This document shows, piece after piece, positions 31,901 through 42,694 of a stretch of DNA of 64,000 nt. The notes under the pieces were generated by a model. That model saw only the letters and a program-made list of their open reading frames with translations, had not been told where the DNA came from and did no database searches. The stretch's first letter is position 1; each line of letters opens with the position of its first letter. The stretch is from Blepharisma japonicum (lineage: Eukaryota; Ciliophora; Heterotrichea; Heterotrichida; Blepharismidae), in the NCBI GenBank assembly GCA_949751835.1, contig CATKHK010000070.1, forward strand, positions 124,001 through 188,000. The letters are read 5' to 3'. The position numbers and the translations under genes are program-made.

Positions 31901-32623
31901 AGAATGTTTGATAGATCTCGGTATTTAATCAAACTTATAATAGAAGTCATCAAAGATATGGGGCCATTTTTCGTGATTTTTGTAGTTTCAACCTTTGGGA
32001 TGACGATAGCTTTTTATTGTGATAGAAGTGACGATACCTCTTTCTATTTTCAATGGCTAAACACTTATACTTTGGCCTATGGTGCTTTTGATTATAGTGG
32101 CTACTCAAACTTGCAAATCTGCATATTTATTGCTGCAAGTCTTATGAATACTTTGATTTTGTTAAATCTTATTATCGCTATCATGGGACATACTTTAGAA
32201 AAAGTCACTGATATGTATGATATAGCAGATCTCCAAGAAATGGCTGACATCATAATGGAAATTGATAGTGTCTCTTTTTGGGGACGTAAAAAAGGTCAGT
32301 TGAAATACCTTCAGCAATGCTCAGCTGCATCATCTAGTGAAAAAGATGATGACGATGATGAAAATGACATCATTGAGTTAATAGGCAATTTAAACAATAA
32401 ATCCATTGAAATGGATAAAAATTTAGAATCCATTGCTAATAGAATAGAACATATGGATACAAGGCATGATGAAGAAAAAAGCATTGATGATTATATAAAT
32501 GACATTAAAAGTGAGTTTAGCAGCTTAAGAAAAGAAATGAAAAGCCAAGTTAGTGTCTTGAAAGATGAGCTGGAGCTTATAAGACAAGAAGTAGGAAACA
32601 GTAACTCGTCAGTAGTTAGTTAA
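28985..32623 (+). CDS. WD40 propeller fused to a TRP-like ion channel
   Basis: One uninterrupted frame of 1212 residues once TGA is Trp (29729, 29978, 30104, 30485, 31565, 31586, 31877). Residues about 40-640 hold 12-13 WD40 repeats (SGSYDKTIKIWDI, SGHEGRIYDIAIS, SGSIDKTVRVWDL), nearly two seven-bladed propellers; four repeat-ending Trps are TGA. A linker at about 685-730 is ankyrin-like (GETPLKIALNRKSKLCAEII). Residues about 865-1065 have six hydrophobic segments ending in LILLNLIIAIMGHTLEKV, the S6 region of TRP channels, preceded by a pore-like TLAYGAFDYSG. The tail is an acidic stretch plus coiled coil. Predicted: a cation channel subunit with a large cytosolic WD40 sensor/scaffold. Ion and ligand unknown. 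Confidence 0.9.
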
Positions 32624-32918
32624 TTTAGTTTAAAATTAATTTATATTTAAGAAATGTCTCAGAAACTTATAAATAATAAGAAATAATAATTATATTAGAT
32701 AAAATCTCAAGATTAAGTCAGTTAATAATAGCATAGGAAGAAACAATTTTAGTATAAAATAAAACATGATACTTGAATATTGTTGCAATTTTATAAAAAT
32801 TCTCTGAAGAACTCAACAATTTTTTGTATTATGCTTTGCACTCTTCAGAGATTTTCCCAATTTTCCCCACTTTTCTTATGAAAGTCTAAATTAAATCCCA
32901 ATCATTAATTATAAAAAT

Positions 32919-35900
32919 ATGCTTAGGGCCGCAAGCCAACCTCTTAGAAAAATAGGCCTCTATTCAAAAGAGTCAATAGCTGCTCAATGCAATACAAGGG
33001 ATCTCAATGTTGTTCAGAATGGCTCGATTACCGAGCTTCACCTCAAGCGAGACTGAAATGGAAACACATTAACTCAAAAAACCATAAAAGATCTCCGAAT
33101 ATCACTTCAGTTGATGGAAGAAGACATTCACTCAAGAGCAATCATGATTAGAAGTAAAGGGGATTATTTTTCACGTGGCGCGGATTATCTTTATCTTGGC
33201 CATCTAGGTGCCAACAAACAATCAGGGACTGAAGAGTACTTCGCTGCTCTTTATGACCTTATTTACTACATAGGAAGAATGGAAACTCCTCTGATCCCTT
33301 TGATCAATGGGAAAGCTTTTGGCTCAGCTGCGTGCTTATCAAACTTGGCTACATTTTCCGTCGCAACTCCAAGTACAAGGATGGCTTTTCCAGAGACTTC
33401 TTTTGGGTTTATTCCGACAGGAGGAGCTTCATATCATCTGTCAAGACTTCCAGGAGAAGTTGGGGTGTATTTAGCATTAACAGGACGTGTTATTAATGGC
33501 TCTGACGCAGTTCACTTAAAATTCGCTTATAATTTCGCAAACTTGACTGATGAGTTTTTGTGTGACCTTCATTCCACAGCAGCTCAAATATCGAATCCAA
33601 TTCCGTCTCACAAGCTATTTGGGGAATATTATGAGGCGTTTAAAAAGGATAAAAATCACCTTGATCACCAAAATCAATATGAGAACTGGCTTGAACTACA
33701 AAATAGAATTGGCTGGAGTGATTTTTATGTGGATAGACGAGAAAATGTAAAAATGGTGTACGCTGATTTGTTGCATAGGGAAAGCATGAGGAATGATTCA
33801 TGGTCAGAATTACCGGGGCATGACTGGAGGAGTCATATTTCTCCTGGAGCCCAGAATCACATAAGGAATTTTGAGAATATGGTTATGAAAAAACACATAT
33901 GGAGCAATCAATCTTATTATTCTCTTATTCATGACTTAAAAGCTATTTATAGATGTTTTACAGCTAGCACCCTAAGTGAAGCTATTGAAAGAATTAATAG
34001 AGAGCTTGAGCATGGTGACAAAGAATGGGCTAGAGATACCTTTAGCAGACTTTCTAATAAATCCCCTCTAGCCTTAGAAGCTACTTACAGACTAATAAAA
34101 GAAGCCAAAAATTTAGAATGGGCTGAATGTTTAGACCGTGAATTTAACGTCGCATTAAAGCTTGCTCAGCAGCCAGACTTCCATGAAGGCTCTATCAAAA
34201 TCCTCAGCAGACATCCAGGAGTCCCTCAGTGGAAGGTAAATTTTCCGGTCCCACAAAACCTCATCGATGAACTTTTTACTGTAGAAAAAACCCTTGATCT
34301 TGAAGGAGTTAAGCCAAATCAATTTTTGCCAGTCAAAGAATGGTACAAAACCTTTGCTAGTGGCCCAAGACATTATTTAAACGAGACCACCACTGACCAT
34401 TATTACGCCAGAATGAGCTTTAATGAAGATGTCCGATCTTTCCTCAACGACCATGACATAGACGTTAGAGATCCTTGTGTAGAAGCTTCTGAGGTTAGAA
34501 AAGGGTTTTGGAACGCAGAAATGTACAAGCGAAAAGTCGATGAAGAGCTCGACCATGTCCAAAGAATGGCTGAAGACCCACTGCTAAAAGAGTTCTATAT
34601 AAACGACAGGAAAAAAGCTATAAATGATCTATTTACTAATGAAGCTGAGATTACCCAAAAAATTAACGATTTAATCACAAAAAGGTTCGAAAGAAAATTT
34701 GAAGATAGGATTAACACCATTTTTGACAGATCAAGAAATGCTAGATCGTTAGAAAAGCAAGAATTTTTCAGAGAAGTCAAAGATTTTATCCATAGAAAAC
34801 ACTTTTTGGAGAATGAAGGGAACTTAGAGAAGCTGGATAAGTATGACCTGGATGGAATGAAAGCAGATGATATTCCAATGAAAATTCCTTATGACAGTAA
34901 AAAGTCTTTCATTGATGATTTGCAAAGAGATATCATAGCAAAAGGCGAAACAAACCCAAATATTGTGAAATATGCTGATTTATTGTCAATTGAAGACTAC
35001 AAGTCATATTTCTCCTTATATCACCCTGCATTTTTAGAGAAAAACATTTCTTCAGAGGTAAATGAAGTTGGGAAAAATATATGGGACAAATTTAGAAAAT
35101 CCACAGATGCCCTGTTTTTCGGAAACACCAGGGATATGCACAAAAGAGCAGAGCTGGATACAAAAGTTAAAACAGTTAACATGATGGATAAAGAAATTCG
35201 TGAGGACTTGGGGACATTAGTGCCTGATGAAGTATTAGACAATGTATGGCTATATGGTTCTGATAGAAAAAATCCTGGGTATTCTTCAGTTGAATCAGAC
35301 GGTGAATATGCTTATGAAGGGGAAAAACTAATAAAAGAGCTAAACGACTCCCTAAATCCTAATAAAACAGCTGAAGAGTTATCAGAGATAGAAAAATATA
35401 AGGAAGATCAAGAAAATGTGGAAGAAAAGATGTCTTCAGAAGAAAATCCTCAAGAAGAAGTCAAACTGAGCCAAAAATCTAAGGAAGGTGAACCTATAGA
35501 TAGTCAAGAAGCTGAACTCCAAGAGGAATACAATAAGTATTTAGCCAACAGGGAGTATGGTATCGAATTCAATAAAAATGAAGCTGATAAATTGTTTGAT
35601 GAAATAATAGGCGAAGAACTCACAAGTGAAGGGGCATTGAGAAAAGATGCTTTCAAAGAGCTCAGCGAAGTTCGTAAAGAAGTCGCGATAAATGAAGAAA
35701 ATAATGAAGAGGAAGCAAACAATGAGTTAGAAAGCGACTCAGAGTGGGGAATTCCTGAAGAATTGCCACCAAAAACTGCAAAAAAATTCAGAGATGCAAT
35801 TGATAAGTTTGAAAAGGATAATAATAAAAAATTGCCAACTGCTGAAAAAATAGTTGATTATGTAGAAGCCGTTATGGAAGGTAAAAAAAATATTAAACTT

Positions 35901-38771
35901 GAATTGGAGAAAGTAGAGCAAAAAGCTGAAAAGACAGAAAAAATAATAAAGGAACCAGAATATCACTTAGAAGATAAAGGAAAGCCCAGAGAAACCCAAA
36001 AATCAAATGAAGAAGCAGCACAAAGTGAAGAAGAAGTGGAAGCTAAAGCTGATAAAAGAGAAAATTCTGAAGAAGAAATGGATTTCAGATCTGATAGGAG
36101 TTTATTTTATGGAGAAAAAAGAGAAGGAGAAGAATCGAATGGCGATATACCTGAAATTGAAAAAATGTTTTCGCAAAAAGATTATGATTCTATACCAGAG
36201 CGCTACAAAGGCATGGAAAACTGGACAAAGGAAGATTGGAATCTTCATTTTGCTCTTTTTACAACTAAACGAAAAAATCTGTACCATTACGGGAAACTAA
36301 AAGATTTTCAATTCCAGAGCAAAGAGGATCTCGATAATTTCATCAATGAAATGGTTGAAAGTTTAGGAAATAAAGAAGAAAATGACATAGAATCAGAAGA
36401 AACAGTCACAAAAGCATTAGAAAATGTCACCAAAATAGAAGAAGGCTTAAAAGCAGAAGAAGAGCAGACCGAAAAGAAAGAAAGCACCAAAAATGACTTG
36501 AAATTGATAGGGAAGGTTAGAATCGCATTACAAAAAGTATTGAAATTAAAGTTAGAAGAAACTTCAGGCAAAGAAGAAATTGAAAAAACTGAAGAAGATG
36601 GGCTTATTAATGACAATATCTTGAAAGAAAAATATAATGCAACAAAAGAAGCTCTCACAAGTAAAGCAAATGAAGATTCTTTGAAAGCTCAAGATGGGAG
36701 CAATGAATTATCATGGCAAGAAGATCATGATGAAGATTTGCAAGGATTCACCTTATCCAATGAAGAAAATAATTTAGGATCAAGCCAATCATCATCTGGA
36801 AGCAGCAATAGTGAAGCGAGCCAATCATCTGGCAGCAGTAGCGAAGATTTGTATCCAAAAGAAAGTCCTGAAGAAATGGAATCCGATGCAAATTATGCAC
36901 AAGAATCAAGTAAGGCTGAAGAAGCAGGAGAAACTAATGAAGACAATGGAATCAGCAAACCTAAAGAAGCAGCTGAAGTTGATAAAACCAGTGAACTAAA
37001 TGCAGCTACTGAAGCAAGCATAGCCCATGAACCTAGTGAAGCCAGTGAGCCTAATGAAGCTTATGAAGCAGAAGAAGCCAACAAAGCCCATGAAGCCTAT
37101 GAAAGTGGAGAAGCCGAAGAAATTGATGAGATGTATGCCTCTCGAAATAGAATGCACAGAAATGATGTAGACTTCAGAAATCAGTCAGACTCAGAGAGGT
37201 ATATCTCTGACTCAGACCATAGACAAGAATCCGAGGTAGAAGGAAATCGCTCAGACCCAGAACAATCATATGAAGAATCCGTGGCAGAAGAAAAGGACAT
37301 AAGCCCTGATGGAATAGGAGAAGACCAGCACGATATCGATATTGCAAGCGACAAACGCTATATTCCTCGAAAGCCAGATGAAGCTGACAGGTTACAACTT
37401 GAAATTGCCCGGCCAGATGAGGAGGAGCGAGAAGAAATTGATAATGAATTTGAAAAAATCGATCCCCTTGTCGTTCAAGAGCTTCAAAAAGAAATTTACA
37501 TCAAAACTGGTATAAATGACATAAATGAAGGCATAAAATTGCTCCACAGTCCAGATTTCAACCTAAACCTTTATGAAATGAAGATGAGACGAATTGAAGT
37601 CATCAGGTCAGAACTTAAAACTGATGACAATATTTACCATATGGACCCAAACAAAAAACGACTAAAAAAACTCTTCGGTGACCTTCTAATCAAGCCACAA
37701 TTAGATGACCTTGACGAAAACGTCTTAGGAATCCTGGAGCTAGAAAGCCTAGAAGAAGTCTTAAGTGAGGTGGAAAGATGTAGAAAAGAAAAAACTAACC
37801 CAATCCTTATCGAAGAAGAGTTAAATGAAGAATTGAAAGATGCAAAACAAGATGCAGAAGAAAATGAAGGACTTGTAGAAGATATGGAAGACGAAAAGAA
37901 TAACTTGGTGCTAAATGATTTTGCGAATAGAATTATGCTTGATAGGGTATATCTAAATGCTGTGCTAGGCAATAAATCGTATTTGCCAATGCATTTAACA
38001 TTCAATGAAGGGCATGTCAAAGGCTTAGAAGACCTGATGGGCCTGTGCAATTTTTCACAGTCACCCAAAGAATGGGCTGAAATATCGCTGCAGAGGGCGA
38101 TTGATGATATTTTTGATGTTAGAGCTGAGCTAGAGCTTAAGATGACAAGAGCCGAGTTAATTGCTTATGATAGGTCTATTGAAGAAAGATTTAAGCCTCA
38201 AAACATCAAAAAGGATATGCTAAAGCAATTGTCTCTTGAAAGCATTGCCGCCTACAAAACATTTGATCTGATCACAGACGAAGAACGTGAAAAGAATAAA
38301 GAAGCCAAACCAGCAGAGTTCTTGCAAGAGCTACAAAAGAAGCTAAATAAGAACATGGACACGAGAAGAATAGAAGCTGCAAAACAACTTTACAGATCTT
38401 GGTTTGGAAAGACACAAGTTGGCAAGCCAAAAGACCACAGCCGCGATTATTTAGTTGAAGACGATTTATATGAAAAATTCAGAAACTATGACACGAGACA
38501 CGAGAAGTACTCGAAATTGCCTACAACTAAAGAAGGGTTCGAAAAATTCTGGGAAAGCAAGAAGTACGTTAAAATAAGGCAAAGGGGCGAAGACCATGCT
38601 AAAGAGAGAGAGGAAGTTAGAGAGCTCGAGCATAAAATGAACAGGGCAGCTGAAATTGCCTGCACAATTGAAAATCTATTGAAGAGCAAAAAAGTTAGGG
38701 AGAAGGTGGGACCTGAAAATGTGGAGTTTGTCAAGAAGATCATTGCAGATAGAGATAATCTTATTTTCTAA
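32919..38771 (+). CDS. Giant mitochondrial crotonase/HIBCH-like protein (mS47-like)
   Basis: 1950 residues from ATG 32919, no intron, one TGA Trp at 33054. The start MLRAASQPLRKIGLYSK is a typical mitochondrial presequence. Residues about 35-420 are a crotonase-superfamily domain of the 3-hydroxyisobutyryl-CoA hydrolase type: PLINGKAFGSAACLS, AFPETSFGFIPTGGASYHLS and LALTGRVINGSDAVHL. In HIBCH a catalytic Asp follows in F-P-D-x-G-G; here it is Thr, so hydrolase activity is doubtful. The remaining 1500 residues are highly charged: an acidic Glu/Ser/Ala-rich low-complexity region (about 790-1510), then helical Lys/Glu-rich sequence. Mitoribosomes of ciliates, plants and kinetoplastids contain mS47, a catalytically divergent HIBCH homologue; I infer a greatly enlarged mS47-like subunit. 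Confidence 0.82.
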
Positions 38772-38781
38772 ACAAGAGCTT

Positions 38782-39786
38782 TTAATATTTATGCAGAGCT
38801 TTTTTTGTGGAAAGAAGCCTGGAAAGAGCTTCTTTGTGCTCTTTTAAGGCATCCTCGAGGGTTATTGCGAGTTTTTGAGATCTATTGAAACATTCTTCTT
38901 TGAGTTCGACAGAACTTTTGGCGGTTTTTAACAGTTTGGATGCTTCTCGAGAGTCGTGATCGTATTCTCTTTTCATATTTATATACTTTTTCTTTTCTAA
39001 TTTCTGTGATTCTTCAAATGTGATTTTTAATTTGTGGCTTTCTTTCTACATATTTTTTACATTTCTTTCTAATTCATCTCGCAATATCACACTATCCTTC
39101 ATCTTCAAAATTCTTTTTACATCTAAAATAGCTTTGAATTCTTCATCTTTTATTTTTCTTTCTTCTGCTTTTTTATTTTTTTCGATTTCCTCTAATACCC
39201 TTTTAAACTCGTTATTTTGGTTTTTCTGGTAATTTATTTCTTTTAATTCCTCGTTTTTTTTTCTAATTTCTTGCCTGCTTTTTTCTTTTCTTATGTAATC
39301 CCATTTGCATTTAATTTCTTCTCTTTTGAATTCTAACGCTTCTTTGTACAGTCTTTCAGTTGCTATTTGATTTTCAATGATTTCTTGATCTGTTGGTGTA
39401 AGGTCTCGGCTGAATCTAAGCGGTTTCATTAGTTTTCTAGACTCTCGCAGGCTTAAGATAGGAGATATTGAACGGCTTGTGATGGGTTTTTTGATGGAAA
39501 TTTCTTCTAACGAATCTTCAAATTCTGCACTTTCCTTGCTTTTTGGAGAAATAGATGGAGCTGTTGTTTGTGTTAAAATATTTTGTGTATCAATTGTTGT
39601 AGATTTCGGGAGTGAGCATATGCTTCTTAATAGCAATCTTTCTTTAGCTTTTAATTTCAATTCAAGGCTATTAACTGAATTTTTATTTTGGCTTCATTTG
39701 GCTTTAAATTCATCGCTTTGCATTTCTTTTAGGCATTCTCCACTAAGATGCTTTAGAAATCCTTTGATATTTACTTGATTTTCCAT
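38782..39786 (-). CDS. Coiled-coil hypothetical protein
   Basis: Exons 39061-39786 and 38782-39045 give 329 residues; ATG 39784-39786, TAA 38782-38784, one TGA Trp at about 39694. Composition is Lys/Glu/Arg-rich with long helices (FKREEIKCKWDYIRKEKSR; EFKRVLEEIEKNKKAEER) and a Ser-rich segment with SRSISPILSLRESR. No known domain. It converges with the giant mS47-like gene, only 10 bp between stops. A cytoskeletal or basal-body role is plausible from composition alone, nothing more. Confidence 0.8.
39046..39060 (-). other. 15-nt intron in the coiled-coil gene
   Basis: Coding strand GTAAAAAATATGTAG. It begins right after an Asn codon and ends in TAG that would otherwise stop the frame; removal adds 87 codons of the same composition. 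Confidence 0.9.
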
Positions 39787-39834
39787 ATAATTAATTGTTA
39801 AAATTTAAAATAAATAAGTTACCCATAAATATTA

Positions 39835-40819
39835 TTAAACATTTCCTTGAGGAGTATTCCATATAAAAAAAGCTCCTTTTGTACACACAGTCACTAAAGT
39901 TCTTTGATCAGGACTGAAAGCTATTTTTGTGGCAATTCCAGAGTGTCCAATTCCTTCATACAGTACAACTCCTTCATCATAACTCCAGTATTTAACTTTT
40001 TGATCTTTCCCACCTGAGGCAAACGAATTTCCATCTTTTGAAATTGCTAAAGCATTAACTTTGCCTTATTCTGAGCCATCAAGCATTCGGATACTTTGGC
40101 CATCAAAAGTGTCCCAATAAGTAATTTTTCTGTTGCTTCCTGTAGTTAATAGTAGCATAATTATGCGTACCTAGTTTCTATATAAATATTCATAAATGCT
40201 TTTATTGTAAAATTTATGTCATCTTACCTAGAATATTCCTAAAACCTAATTTTTATCTACATAATCTTCCTCCCAAATTTTGACTAATAAATTTTGTATT
40301 GTAATTAGCGACCTATTTGAGTTATTATAAAACTTAACCTCAAAGCCTGGTTCATAGCCAATTTTACTTCCTCATAGACCTTTTTCCAGTTGCCACCTCT
40401 CAAATAACGAGCATATTATTATCTTACCCTCCTAAAGATGCTAAATATTGTTCATTAGCAGAAAAGTGTAAAGACTGTACTAACTCTCCTTTAAATAGCC
40501 AAAAATTAATTCTATATATTATTTTTGAAAAACTGATTTAAAATAGTAAATATAAAGAAGCAAAACTTTATGAAGGTTTATTACTTGAAGCTACTGCTTG
40601 GTATTGAAATCCAAATTATTGCTTGTATTGAAAACCCATATAGGTTTGCTGACCACTGGCTATAAGATTTCCAGACCTTGATATTTTAATGCATAATACT
40701 TTTTGATCATGCCCATGCAAAAGTGTTTGACTGCGATTTATGATATGCCGAATGGCAATTGTCGAGCCTAAAGGATAGATTATATACTCATTGCCAGAGG
40801 ATAACTGCAATTCTTGCAT
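39835..40819 (-). pseudogene. CFAP52: Decayed CFAP52 (WDR16) pseudogene
   Basis: Three separated blocks on the minus strand match CFAP52, an axonemal WD40 protein of cilia. (1) 40819-40616: IIYPLGSTIAIRHIINRSQT, then LHGHDQKVLCIKISRSGNL and IASGQQTYMGF, ending in TAA; a one-base shift resumes AIIWIS. (2) about 40505-40385: VQSLHFSANEQYLASLGG, in-frame TAA at 40424, then MLVIWEVATGK. (3) about 40160-39835: TTGSNRKITYWDTFDGQSI, in-frame TAA at 40066, SYDEGVVLYEGIGHSGI and a final WD blade. The middle of the propeller is missing and cannot fit in the space. Stops, frameshift and a large deletion make this a pseudogene; a functional copy should exist elsewhere. Confidence 0.85.
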
Positions 40820-41432
40820 AACACGCCTGAAAATCAAATAAATGCTGAAAGTTCAAGTTCCATTTAAATTTATTTCATAGTGATCAATAGAGATGAATTA
40901 TAATATTTTTATGAAATAGAGAAAATTTCGATAAAAGTGGAAAATGATTTTATAAATAACTCTTCGATAAAGCTATTACAAAATAGAAATAGACTTTTGC
41001 TAATACATTAATAATTATGCATGCACTGAAAATAGATGATGGTATTATTCTTAGTGAGTAAAATAATCATGCTTGCTAAACAGTGGGAATTAGATTACAA
41101 AAAATTCTTTATGAAGAAAATGAAATATTTGTATCCATTCAATATAGCACTCAAATCTGATCAAATTTATATGTTATTTTAAACTATTATAAATTTTTAG
41201 TATGCTCCTTTATTTTAAAATATGCCATCCTTCAATCAAGCAAGCTAACTAATACTTTATAAGATTACCAAACTTCTAGTATAATCAAACTGCATTTTAA
41301 GTATATATTCATGGTATCGAATTCATAAACTGAAGGAAAGCTATCAATAGTCCTCCATTTTTTCATTTTAAGCTTCAACTGGTGAAGAAAATACAGTCAA
41401 AATGGAAAGATATTTTCTTCAATAAACCAAAC
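40820..41432. other. AT-rich intergenic region
   Basis: About 610 bp between the CFAP52 remnant and the protease-like gene. The protease frame is open back to 41382 but without ATG. No other coding, RNA or repeat signal was found. Confidence 0.5.
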
Positions 41433-42494
41433 ATGGAAGACTTTTTTGTCACTCCTAAAACGTCTCAACCTTCTAAAAGGCGCTTAATCACTATTTTTGG
41501 TATTCTTGGTGCATTTGGAGTAATTGCTACAATCTTAGTGATTTCTAATTCTTCTGCGTCACTTTCATCTCCTATTTTGGCTCAGCTCACACTTGAAGAG
41601 ACAGAATTTCAGAATTTTATGACTGCTCATTCAAAGATTTATTCATCAGAAGAAGAATATCAAGCAAGATTCCAAATTTTCCGGGATAACTTAGCTTATA
41701 TTCGTATTTTTAACTCACAAGGAAACAACTGGGCTTTGGGTGTTAATAAATATGCTGACTTGACATTTTCAGAGTTTAAGGCAAAATTCTCTTCATACCC
41801 AGTCCAAAGAGCAGAGAAAAATGTTGTCGTTCTTGATCCTTTAACAGCTCCGTCCGCAATAGACTGGACTACAAAGGGTGCAGTTACTCCTGTAAAAAAC
41901 CAAGGATCATGTGGTAGTGGCTGGGCTTTTTCAGCTTCAGGTGCTGTAGAAGGGGCTTGGTATCTATCAGGCCACACCATCCTTTCTCTGTCAACTCAAG
42001 AAATTCTTGACTGCTCGACTACATTTGGTAATAATGGCTGCAATGGCGGAACTGTGGATAATGCTTTCAAATATATTATAAGCAAAGGCCTTACTTCTGA
42101 TCAAAATTATCCTTATAGAGGGGTAGATGAAGCTTGTAACAAAACAAAAGTAGCAGTTGTTAACGCAACTATAAGCAATTATACAGACGTAACTCCAGAT
42201 AATGTAAATCAACTTTATGCAGCTGTTGCTAAAGGACCTGTATCAGTCTCTGTTGATTCTAGCCAAGAAGTTTGGCAATTTTATAAAGGAGGGATAGTTG
42301 ATAAGAACTGTGGGACATCTTTAGACCATGGCGTTCTTATTGTAGGGTATAATCAAACAAATACTCCTGCATATTGGAAAGTCAAAAATTCTTGGGGAAC
42401 TGATTGGGGTGAACAAGGCTATATAAGAATTGGAGTTAAAAACGGAGCTGGTGTTTGTGGCATTCAAATGCAACCTTCTTATCCTAAAGTTTAA
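41433..42494 (+). CDS. Cathepsin L-like protein with catalytic Cys replaced by Gly
   Basis: 353 residues from ATG 41433. A signal-anchor helix (IFGILGAFGVIATILVISN, about 20-38) is followed by an I29 prodomain with ERFNIN-type spacing (YQARFQIFRDNLAYI; WALGVNKYADLTFSEF) and a papain fold. Oxyanion Gln157 (NQGSCGSGWAFSA), His299 (LDHGVLIVGY) and Asn319 (KNSWGTDWG) are present, as are structural Cys such as NNGCNGG. The nucleophile, normally the second Cys of C-G-S-C-W, is Gly163 (GGC at 41919-41921). The protein should therefore fold, and perhaps bind, but not cleave by the normal mechanism. Location is inferred as lysosome/food vacuole or secretory, from the anchor. A longer start has only GTG. 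Confidence 0.9.
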   Translation: MEDFFVTPKTSQPSKRRLITIFGILGAFGVIATILVISNSSASLSSPILAQLTLEETEFQNFMTAHSKIYSSEEEYQARFQIFRDNLAYIRIFNSQGNNWALGVNKYADLTFSEFKAKFSSYPVQRAEKNVVVLDPLTAPSAIDWTTKGAVTPVKNQGSCGSGWAFSASGAVEGAWYLSGHTILSLSTQEILDCSTTFGNNGCNGGTVDNAFKYIISKGLTSDQNYPYRGVDEACNKTKVAVVNATISNYTDVTPDNVNQLYAAVAKGPVSVSVDSSQEVWQFYKGGIVDKNCGTSLDHGVLIVGYNQTNTPAYWKVKNSWGTDWGEQGYIRIGVKNGAGVCGIQMQPSYPKV

Positions 42495-42694
42495 TAAAAA
42501 CTCAAATTATTAAAAATAGAGATTGCAAGCAAGTCATGGAAATTAATAAAAATCCCAGCAGAGGTCGGGGATGACATTCTTAAAGATATAGAAGCTGTTT
42601 GCTTGAAAAGAATAAATAATAATACTCAATATTAAAGAAAAGCAGGTTGAGGAAGATAATATTATATGAATTTCTTTATTTTATATAGAAATTA

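Noticed and set aside
41382-41396. GTGAAGAAAATACAG as a 15-nt intron at the start of the protease-like gene
   Set aside because: No upstream ATG in frame, and all supported introns begin GTA. ATG 41433 suffices.
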